NCBI RefSeq assembly: GCF_008831285.2
Contig: NC_045149.1
Span: 17,065,035 to 17,129,034 of the forward strand
DNA: 64,000 nt
Direction of reading: 5' to 3'
From: Nymphaea colorata
Taxonomy: Eukaryota; Streptophyta; Magnoliopsida; Nymphaeales; Nymphaeaceae
Translations under genes and position numbers: made by a program
Notes under the pieces: generated by a model
Told to the model about the DNA's origin: nothing
Seen by the model: only the letters and a program-made list of their open reading frames with translations
Databases searched by the model: none
Shown: piece after piece, positions 51,363-61,525 of the stretch
Layout: every line of letters starts with the position of its first letter
Numbering within the stretch: the first letter of the stretch is position 1

Positions 51363-51936
51363 CTAGTGTTTGATGGCCAAGAATTTTCCTGTAGCTCAGG
51401 AAATAAAATTCAAAATTTTCAAGGATTTCCGGTTTATCAAACACGATTTTTTTTTTTTTTACCATTAACCTGAAAATCGGGAACATATTTCCAGAATTTT
51501 TTTTGGAGCCGTTGGGCACCATCGTGGAAGGGGGGAGGAGAAAGAAGGGAAGGAGGAAAGAGCAAAGAGGAATGAGAGAGGACGAAGAAAGGGAAGAAGG
51601 CGGAGGCAGAGAATGGGAGGGAGGAGGGAAGGAGGCCGAGGTGGAAGAAGGGAGGAGGGAGAAGGAAGAAAGGGGAGGAGGGAGAAGGGAAGGAGGGAGG
51701 AGGAAGAAAGGGAAGGAGGCGGAGGCGGAAGAAGGGAAGGAGGCTTTCCCATTTCCACCTATTCTTCCTCCCTCGCCACAAACGCAGAAATTTGTTTTCA
51801 GAAAAAATAATTCCAAGTTAACAAACAAAACATAGTTTTGAAAATGTAGAATTTTATTTCTCAAAAACCAATTCCAAAAATAAATTTCTGGAAACTTCTT
51901 TCTAAAAACATATTTCTGGCCATCAAACGCTACCTA
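51363..51936. mobile_element. Inverted-repeat-ended element carrying a purine-rich block
   Basis: The left end TAGTGTTTGATGGCCAAGAA and the right end, read inward, TAGCGTTTGATGGCCAGAAA are near-perfect inverted repeats; further inside both arms are AT-rich with TTTC/GAAA words. Between them, 51520-51745 is almost pure G/A on the plus strand, built from GGAGGAGGGAAGGAGG-like units with GCCGAGG breaks. No clear target duplication. Looks like a non-autonomous DNA transposon that gained or grew a purine repeat. Confidence 0.68.
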
Positions 51937-52610
51937 AAGGTTTTCAGTTGAAAATTTGGATCCTAATCCGAATGAGGTCAGACCGCATGCGGATATATAA
52001 AAATATGGGAATCCTCTCCAGCCAATCTGTTAAATATTGAATTTCAACAGGTTCAACAGGAGCAGATGACCTCTTTCTTGCTGATCGTTTTTACTTTGTA
52101 AGAGCAATGAGGATACAAACCATTCCCAATCTTGTGAAAATTATGCAAAAGTCTCTAGCTGCATAATATCATTTTTTTTTTTTGAAAACTAGGAAATTTC
52201 AAAAAAACTGACCAAAGAATTTTGCAATAGTAGAAAGAATGACACCTAACTTTTTTGATAGTTAGGTACTAGGGGCGATTTTTGTAAAGGGCATTGTGTC
52301 ATCTGATTCGAAACTTTATAGTTTGCTGTTAGAAGATGGCTCCTTGAAAAGTTCTCTTAAAAGTAGGACGCCTATTGTTGACTTGTAAAAATCGGTCGGT
52401 GATTCATTATTGGCTAAAACGTTAGGTGCTTTGGTGTAATTTTTCTCAATAATTCTTGATTGATTGGTCCTCGATAATCAACCAAGTCGGATTGTATACT
52501 TGACAATATATTAGAAATTGGATTCTTCGATTTGGTCCCACCAAAAAATCAAAAATCTAAATCTAAATACTTTCTTCATTCCTAGCAACGATGCTTTAGA
52601 AGATTGGCAG

Positions 52611-53037
52611 TAGGGCTGCACAAGAGCCGAGACGAGCCCGAGCTTGGCCAACTCTAACTCGAGCTCAGATCAAACTTGAGTCGAGCTCCTTATGGCAACT
52701 TGGCAAGCTCGAGCTCAACTCTACTACTCAAAATTGAGTTCGAACTCGACTCATTTAACTCGTTTTGGTGTTAACTCGTTTAACTAGTATAACTTATGAA
52801 ATTTTATTTTTAACCTATAAGTTAAAACCAGAGTCGGTTTTGGTAATATTATATAGAATATCAGTTTGTGAGTCGAATTTAGTATAAATGAGTCGAGTTC
52901 TTGAAACTCGAATTCAACTCATTTATCGTTTTGAGTATCTTTATAAGCCTAAATTAGATTCGTTTATAAATGAGTCAAGCACGAACGGAGTTTTTTCGAG
53001 TGAGTTCGAGTCGAGCCCAAGTCATTGTGCAGCCTTA
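52611..53037. mobile_element. hAT-like non-autonomous element with GAGCTCGA words
   Basis: Ends TAGGGCTGCACAA (left) and TTGTGCAGCCTTA (right) are inverted repeats with one mismatch. Flanks ATTGGCAG (52603-52610) and ATTGGTAC (53038-53045) match at six of eight bases, as a decayed 8-base target duplication would. The inside is packed with CGAGCTC and GAGTCGAGTT words and has no coding frame. Confidence 0.7.
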
Positions 53038-56000
53038 ATTGGTACTTGACTTACCAGAGTTCTCTCTTCATTGCAGACATGACTTAATTGCCATAAGCCT
53101 TACTTTGGGTTGAATGCACACTTTCCACTACTTTGCCAAATGATGATCTTGCTGGACCGGATTGCCAATAATATGTGTTGGGAAATCATATTATTAAAGT
53201 GAACTGACATGTTGGGAAATAATGCAGCTTGTTGGGGTGGACTGCTTCACTACAGAAAACGGATGTTGGGAAACAAGAACGCAGCAAAATCTCATTCAAG
53301 GACCTCAAAAGAGAGCCTCAACAGTGTAAAACACCGTGGTCTTGGCCCACCGGTACTGGCTTTGCTGCTTTACTTTGCCACTCCCTGTTTCATGTATGGA
53401 TTCTTAGAGGAGATGTGATTTGGATTCTTGTACTCTGATTGATATCAGATCCTCATGATCACAACTGGATTGGTATGCTAAGCCACATCTGCATCAGATT
53501 CAAACCTAATCCAAGACCATCTATTCCTTTTCCTCACCAACACTGGCCTTTCTTTAATCAGATTCTCTGTGTGTGTGTGCAGGATTGAAATGAAAGACCA
53601 CAACTTTCAGTTCAGATCTGCTGCACAGAACTTGAATTCAGATCCTAAGAATTGGAATCATATCCAGCCTGTGTCTGACTCCATTTGCAGGCCTAGATTC
53701 AACTCGGTTTTTTTAACATAAGTTCGAACAATTATGAAGATTAATTTCTTCAGTCCATGCTTTATAACTATAAACTGGAGGTGCCAACTCCATGCCTGCA
53801 TCGTCTTGACTTGTACATCCAAGCAGTCGATACCATTGTCGTAGATGTCGTTTTTCAGGAACATATATCAGCAAGATTCTTTTCCGGTATTTTTTGGCCG
53901 AAGTTGTTTTCTCGGAAGGTTTTTGGGAAAAATCTCTGCAAAGTTTTAAAAAAAAATCGTAAAAAGGTGACGAGAAAATCACAAGGTATTCATTTTTGTC
54001 GAGATTTTGCTGATATCTTCGTTTGACTTGTTTTTGTCGTAAGTATCATGAAATTTTGGAAAATCTCACGATATCTTTGACAATGGATGATGCACATTTA
54101 CTTAACCCTGTAAAAGTTACCTGACCATTTGAGCACTCAAACTATCTGACATATCATGCCAAGGTCATTTGAATCCAAAATTTTAAAATTGATTCTGAAG
54201 CATTTGCTGATTGGATCCTGATTGAATTGGTTGGCTTCAGTTGTATTTGGGTGTTGCTAAAGATAGTTTTCCTGCCCATTGAGCAGGAAGAACCTCAAAT
54301 TTTTCACACTCTGGAGCACTAAAGCAGTAATGGGATCCCTTTTTTGTGCTTTTAAAGGAAGAAGAAAAGAGAAAGTCATGAAATTTTCGTTGCATCATGA
54401 CGCTGTTCATGGATTAAGTAATACCCACACAGACTCCCTCATTGTTTTCATTTTCTATTACTCTGCTTCCCTTTCTTTTAGGGACAATTCCTTAAGAGAT
54501 CGCTTGTATGCACTAAAACATCAAAAGTGTGTGCTTCTGTCAATTAAAAAGTTAAAAGCATGCGTTCACGTCTAGTTATCAATTAAAATAAAATAATTTC
54601 TTGAATCAGAGCATCAAAAACGTTGTTTTTTCTGATTAAAAGATTGGAAAACCATGTACATCTGTCTAATCAAAAAGATTCTACTATCACATCACAAATT
54701 CTTCCTCTACATAATTCTTTCCAGTTCCTGCCAAAATACTTTACATGTGTGTATGCGAAGATGGTCTTTTTTGTTTTCTTCCAATTAAAAATCAATCAAT
54801 ATATGTGCCTCTTGACGTAAATCGCTGGCTTTGATACTGATACGGAGGGATCGTTTGGTAGCAGCAACAGCATATTACTGTTCCATGTATCTACCTACCC
54901 CTGTTTGCAGTCATCTACTTCAGCGAAATGGACATGCGTGAAGTAATTAAGAGTGGGGAATCAAATTCGAAATATATAAGCACTGTCCTTGGGATTAATG
55001 GAGGAAGTGATGCGAAGTGGAAGAGAGTTTCATTGGATAAGGATGTGGATTTCCTGTACAATAATATCGAATGGTAAGACCGCTTATCTCAGAACGCAGA
55101 CGAACCTTGCGTTGTCTTGATTCAGGAAAAGAGTGGAAGATTTTATACTCATCATGCTAGGGGAGATGAAACTTCTGACAGATCTTAGCTACAATGTGAT
55201 CAGTGGGGCTAAAGGAAGAATGCCAATGAAGGAAAAGGCCAAACTGCGAGCACCAAGAGGCTAGACAAAATACTTTTGGGAGTATTTCCGCAGAAATTCT
55301 ATGCCACAAGTCCAATGGCAGAAAGTCGAATCCCGGTGGGAATCCAATCCCAACTTGCAGGTTTCACATGGATATTCCTACGAAAGAGAATTCTCACGAC
55401 AAATTGGAAAAAAGGGATGGTCCAGAAGAATACGTTTCAATATCAACTTCAAAAGCGATCGATCCGGACTTTCATGAACAGCTTCTACCCGAGGAATCTT
55501 GAGCGTGATTGACTTCCATAACCAGACGTCGCTGCCGCGTGGCTATTGGTAGTGCGTTCTTATCGCCATAAACAGCATAAAGTTGCAGACTTGGGATATT
55601 TCTCTGTGGGGGCACAAAATGTCACTTCTTGTCCAGAGATGAGAAGAAGAAAAATGTACCATGTTGAGTAGAAACAAGTCCATTGAAGCAACTGGTAGAT
55701 GGGCTTAAACTTCATTGTGGCTTCTCACGGAGCAGTTTCATGCCAATATTTCCTGGTTTCAATGCGTCTTCCTCTCTGGATTGTACTGTTTAGGTCGACA
55801 GAAGATGAGAGGTATGCAGAGTTAAACTAACGCTGCAGATCTGTCACTGTAAGTGGTTCTGTCGTAAACAAATTGAGAAAATGATAAGATAAAATGCTGA
55901 TCAGATTCGAAACTTGAACAACAAAACTCTTTTCCTTTTCCATTGCAAGTTGGGATTGGGCAGTCCTTAAAGAATTATTCCAAGAGAGCCGCACTGCAGA

Positions 56001-56526
56001 TCATGCGAAGCTATTGTCTTGTCTTCCTTCAATTTGAAAGTTTTAAAGTGGTGCACCTGGTCAGGTGCATGGTTCTCTTGTTGGCACTATAGAAACGAAC
56101 CATATTATCCCGTGTTACTAAAATTCCTCCGGAACCAGAATCTTTTAGATGAACAAAATTCTGAAATAGTCTCCTCACATCATCTGTAAACTGATCCCTG
56201 CACCTTTTATATATGTGTCTAAAGTGAAGGACAGTGCCTTGATAGACTTTTCAATCAAGGGAGAATTTTCTTAATAAGCTAATTATGTCTAAGAAAATTA
56301 TACGTAATGTTTTTTACCAATGCAGGTTTTTTAGCTCAAAATTTTCGAGGGAAGCAAGTGAAATGGGAAAAAAAAAATAGTCCTGTATCGAAGAGTCGTT
56401 TAAAATTTGGCAACTTATAAAATCAAAGTGGCAGAAGCTACTTGTGTTCGTTGAAAGGAGAGACGGTTGGCATCTCCCCTGACAGGGACGGGAACAGCCT
56501 TCGGGCTTTCTCTGACCACACATGGT

Positions 56527-56750
56527 TAAGGCTACCCGCTTAGGCGGATCTTACCCAAATATTTTTTAACTGATCTGTTTTTGGTCGACGCCGGACCTTC
56601 TTTCTTTTCTAATCTTCAAATGGCAGGAAAGATTCATAAGGCTACCCGCTTCGGCGGTCTTACCCAATTCTTTTGCCTACTTATTTCTCTGATCTGCTGA
56701 TCTGATCTGTTTTCTTCATTGTTCGCTGTCAGATCCTTTTCTTTTCTAAT
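56527..56750. repeat. ~110-bp imperfect direct repeat
   Basis: AAGGCTACCCGCTT-GGCGG followed by TCTTACCCAA and, further on, CTGATCTGTTTT and TTTCTTTTCTAAT appears at about 56527 and again at about 56637. Confidence 0.82.
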
Positions 56751-59700
56751 TTTTTCCTTACCCATTGATAATAGTTGCAATAAATTGTAGCGCATAATTA
56801 AGCAATGAAATCACCGTCGTGTGTCAAAGACAAGTACTGCTGAAACATAATGCAACCTAAAAAGGTGAGTGCAGAGTTTGGAATTTGAATGCCTCTGTGC
56901 TGTTACTACTTTTTTATGGTCTAAAATCTGTGGGGAAGGAAGAGACCTTAGGGACTCCTGTTACTTGTGTGAGTTAATTTTCGTCTTAGCTCCTTCAAAC
57001 ACGTTTTCCTTGGCCTTCATTGTGAACGGAATTCACAGGAACCTTTGGAATTCCTTTCTCACTTCGCGTGGTTTTGCAAACGTCTGAAACTCCATAAAAG
57101 GCTTCTTTTCACATGGGGACCATAAAGGTTCCAACGTTTTCTTGCATTTTTTAATGGGAATGTCCTTCACTTTCCACAGATATCAAGGCAGAGTTTGCTC
57201 TTGTGAAGATACATGTGCCCGAAAGGGTGTTTGCTTCTTTCTTTGCTTTTGCTTTTGCTTTTTCTGCTTCTCCTGATAAGCAAAGCGGGAAAAGTTCCCC
57301 CAGACTCGTTTCTTATTGGCTTGATAAGATGTGGCTTATGATCAAAGTAATTTGACCTTTGCCCTCATATCCTTAAGTTACACCAATCTAACACTCATTC
57401 TTTTTTTATGTTTTCAAGCAAATTGGATCTGTGAGACGAATTCATCATGATCAATTTCATATCAATCTACCCTTAAATCATATTTTTCATTGAAGAAAAG
57501 GAAAAGCAAAAAGGACCTTCTATGATAAGCTCCACATCCATATTGTGCGATCCTTTCTTTCTTTCTTGGCATTACTGATGATGAAATTCCTGCGATTAGA
57601 GAACACTGATGTTACTGAACATCACGATGAACAAGTCTATATGGTTCGATTTGACTGAAATCGCATAAAGAATGGGCTCTAAAATTGGCTGCAAAATTTT
57701 GAGGATAAGAAATAATGGGTTCCTCTATAATGGGTTCCTTCTGTGCCAGACATGCTCCATCCCATTCGGTCGAACAGAGGCTTGATGCCAACGTGGGAAT
57801 GAGAATAATCTTTTCTTGAGATGTGGTTGGTGATGCACTAAAAACCCAAAATTGGTTGCCTGAGATAAGTATTATGACTACCCATCGGCCCTCAATCAGC
57901 CTATGACTTCTTGTCATTGTCATGGCGCCATCTACTTCAACTGTTGAAAGCAATGGCGAGCGCATGCAGTCGATCGCATTCTGAGATGGGTATCTCTCAT
58001 GTCCACTTGAAATTTCATCAAGCTGTTCCTCACCGAGTTTCGTGTTGGATTGCATTTGTTGAACTACTTTGTTTGAAATATTTTTCCACCGCTTTTAACA
58101 TTTTTCCCCTTCTTTCTTGCTCTGTTCTTTTTTTGTTGATGAAGGAAAACCATCTAATCGGTGACGCGCTCATTGATGCAGAACGGCCACTACTTCTGAT
58201 TACCCAGCAAGGCGCAGACAATTGCGGCCTTAGGATTCCCTTGGTGGCACCTCAAAGGTCGCATCTACGTAGCAGATAAACTAGTTTCTCTTAAATGATG
58301 TTGAATTTCCCAATGCCAGCAGAAGCTGCTGGAGCAAAGTTGCTCGCTCGTCCTTAGGGTTCTAAAGATGACTAAACATATTTGGCACAAAACCAAGTCC
58401 CATTTGGATTCACTGCAACTGCTGATCTTCACATCGAAAAAGTCGGAGAAAGTAAATCCGTGGCACTCCTTGCAAGGAAAATGACAACGATGAAGGCCTA
58501 GACGATGCGAAATGCTCTTGTTTTTAAGTCCAGAAAATTCAGATTATCAAAGTAGATTTATCGTGATTGCTCGATGCACCTCTGATAATCAAAATCAAAC
58601 AGAAGCGCCATTTTGAATTTATTCATCTACCACAGACCATTGTGGTGCTGCCTTTGGTATCTTTTCAAACTTTCCAATTCGGAGGCAATAATTGAATTCT
58701 CTCTCAGAATCGTCATATTTTTGAGAAAAGAACGAGAAAGAAAAACAAAGAGAGGATCCCCAAAAAAGAGAGAACACCCACTAAGAAAAACTTTCATGGA
58801 GAAAGCACTCTCTTGATTGCATGAATCACACCACAGAATTCCCCACTTAAGGCTGCACCCATTGGGCGATTATGGATCCGGGATACTGGGCCCAAGTCTT
58901 GGATCCTGTAGCAAAGGCCAACCGTAGTTGGACGGTCTCTAGCACTAAGCCTTTGGGACCCAAGCACCACCTTCGGTCGAGGAATTTCAATGCCAAAATC
59001 CATCAAAAGGTCCATGTATGCCTTTCAACCCATTAGACTGATCAACAGGAGGTTTAACCACATTATGTTCTATGATGCATGCATGCAATCAACATAATGT
59101 ATTTAATTTTGACATGACTATAGTTTTAAAATGTTTCTCTCAGATTGCTTCTTTTCCTTTATAGTTTTAAATGTTTCTCTCAGATTCCTTCTTTTATTTT
59201 TGGTAATTGGGAGCTCCAAGGCATAAACATCACCATTAAGGTTAAATCAGCGCAGCTATAAATCATTTTAACTTGTATAGCGGATGGAAATAATGTGTCA
59301 GACAGAGCATAGAACACTAGAACTTGAATGTGCAGAAATATCACCGGAAATTCATCAAAAAGTAATTGTCTGTGTGCAGGAACTTGAATGGTGTGAATAA
59401 TCCTTGTGACAGGTCATTCAATTGTACATAGAAATATGGGATTTAGAAAGGTCGATTAATGGGTACCCTTTTTGGGCCTTTAGAGCTTAAGTGGCCGGCG
59501 ACTTAGAGTTCTGTTCTGTTTCTATCTGCATGATAGTTGACAGATGGCACTGCCCAATAATTGACCAAGAATAATTGGGGGATATACAATGCAGCCCAAT
59601 CAAATTCCATTATATTTCTTTGGCGTGCCTTTATGGAATTGGCGAGACAAAACCACTAAATCTTCACATGACATTTCGGACCAGGACTCAAGGCCCTATG

Positions 59701-60490
59701 AAACCACTCCCTATTATTGCCATTATTTTATTGTGAATTATTATCGTTATTATATTTGTTCTTATTATTAATATTACTGTTGTTGTTGTTGTTGTTATAG
59801 CTATTATTTTAGCTGCCAAGATCAGGATTCGGACCAGGATTCCGAAACGAACTGTACATGCCTCAATGTTCATAGGTAAAAGGATGGACCAAGAACCTAT
59901 GTTGTGAGCTAAGCAAGGCCCACTCATCCAGAATTGCCATACCCGTCTGGCTCTCCTTTGATCCTGACAACTTTTAAACCATTAATGAAAAGACAGAGAG
60001 AGACACACGCACACACACACACACAAAGAAAGATAGAGAAATTGAATCATGATATGATAGCCAGTGGAAGCATGACAGGGGACCCATATCTCCTGAACAA
60101 GGGCCCCATTTAGATGAATCTTGTGAAGCTTGCACTTAATCAGATTAGAAACTCAATCAAGTTGAGAGAGAGAAAGAGCTAAAACGGGATGAAATGAATC
60201 TAAAGGAGTAGGTAAATAGCGAAAGATTTTGAACCATGCTGTGAAAAGTATGCGTGAAAACGCAGAGGAGAAAAACCGCAGAGGTGATCTTGCACAGTAG
60301 CTGCGAAGGGAGCAGTACCAATGAACAAAGACGATGTTCTTGAAATCGTAAAAGGGAAGAGTGAGAGATAAATAATAATCGTGAGGTGTGGTGTGGGTCA
60401 AAACCAGCGCTTACGTCAACCTTGTTCTTATATTTATTAATATTTTTTAGTGAATGATTGATCGGATGAGGGTATTGATGGAGCTGCGCC

Positions 60491-60497
60491 TATAAAA
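60491..60497 (+). promoter_or_regulatory. TATA box of the NPF6 gene
   Basis: TATAAAA in the context GCCTATAAAAGGCC, 148 bases before the ATG at 60639. Transcription would start near 60520-60530, leaving a CT/CCTC-rich leader of about 110-120 bases. A close match to the plant consensus. Confidence 0.7.
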
Positions 60498-60638
60498 GGC
60501 CGCACCCCGAACTCCTCCACAGAACAATCACCGCCAAAGTTCCACGCCCTCAGCCTCTCTAGCTCTCCCCTCCTCTCCCTTCCCTGCGATAAATCCAAGG
60601 AGAAGCAACCTTGTTTCTCTTTCATTACAAAAGAAAAA

Positions 60639-61467
60639 ATGGCTGTTGCTTATGAGGAAGATGATAACAAGGGGTTGGTGAGTGACGCCTGGGATTACAA
60701 AGGCCGTCCTGCCAAAGCTTTAGAGTCCGGTGGTTGGACTAGTGCTGCTTCAATCCTTGGTACAGTCGTTGCCCCTCTCTCTCTGTCTCTCTGTTTTTCA
60801 TTTTCATGAGTTTTTGGGTGTCCAAGAAAGTACAGTATTTGGCTATGCCATGGGGCCAAAAGAAAACCACTGTTATCCAAAAGGAGAATCAATGGTGAGC
60901 TGGATAGACATGCCATTTTTCAATTATAAAGCAACACTCCTGTCTTGGTTCATATGAAAAATTATTAGCCGGGAAAGAGATATGAAACTGCTGAAACAGA
61001 CAGAAATGCCATTTTCAATTATAAACCACTCAGAGTGAAAGCTTGCTAGCGACTTTTCAGAAAGAAATAACGAAAAAGGGACGTGTGCTGGCTTCTAGAG
61101 GAGCAAGCCACCATGGAAGTGGATCAACTTTTTTTGCATTTTTCTTGTTCTTGAAGTGATGCAGGGGGGGGGGTTTGAGTCGGGGACATGAAGATGACGG
61201 TGGCTTTTCTGTTGTTCTTTTGTTTTTCCTCCCACAGTGGTGGAGCTGACGGAAAGGCTGACGACGCTGGGGATTGCCGTCAACCTGGTGACATACCTAA
61301 CCGGATTTATGCACTTGGGCAGTGCCCAGTCTGCCAACACAGTGACGAACTTCATGGGGACCTCCTTCATGCTGTGTCTTCTTGGTGGCTTCGTTGCTGA
61401 CACCTTCCTGGGCCGATACCTCACTATTTCCATCTTTGCTACTGTTCAGGCCATGGTACCTAGCTTA

Positions 61468-61525
<58 letters not shown>

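Larger units (their letters stand above)
42845..60490. other. Long gene-poor interval
   Basis: About 17.6 kb without a gene I can support. A CT tract follows the YABBY stop codon directly (42845-42868) and another lies at 42990-43042. The rest is AT-rich, with the transposon-like and tandem repeats listed separately. The largest frames (57612-58055 minus, 57911-58279 plus, 55276-55512 plus) have no recognisable domain. Frames at 51358-51864 arise from purine-rich repeats. Confidence 0.5.

Noticed and set aside
51358-51864. Overlapping open frames of 97-168 codons on both strands
   Set aside because: They translate a G/A-rich repeat into Pro/Ser/Leu or Glu/Gly/Arg strings. No start context, domain or splice partner; composition alone explains them.
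57612-58055. 147-codon minus-strand frame as a possible gene
   Set aside because: No family resemblance, and overlapped by an equally long frame on the plus strand. It could be a transposon relic, but nothing in it shows that.
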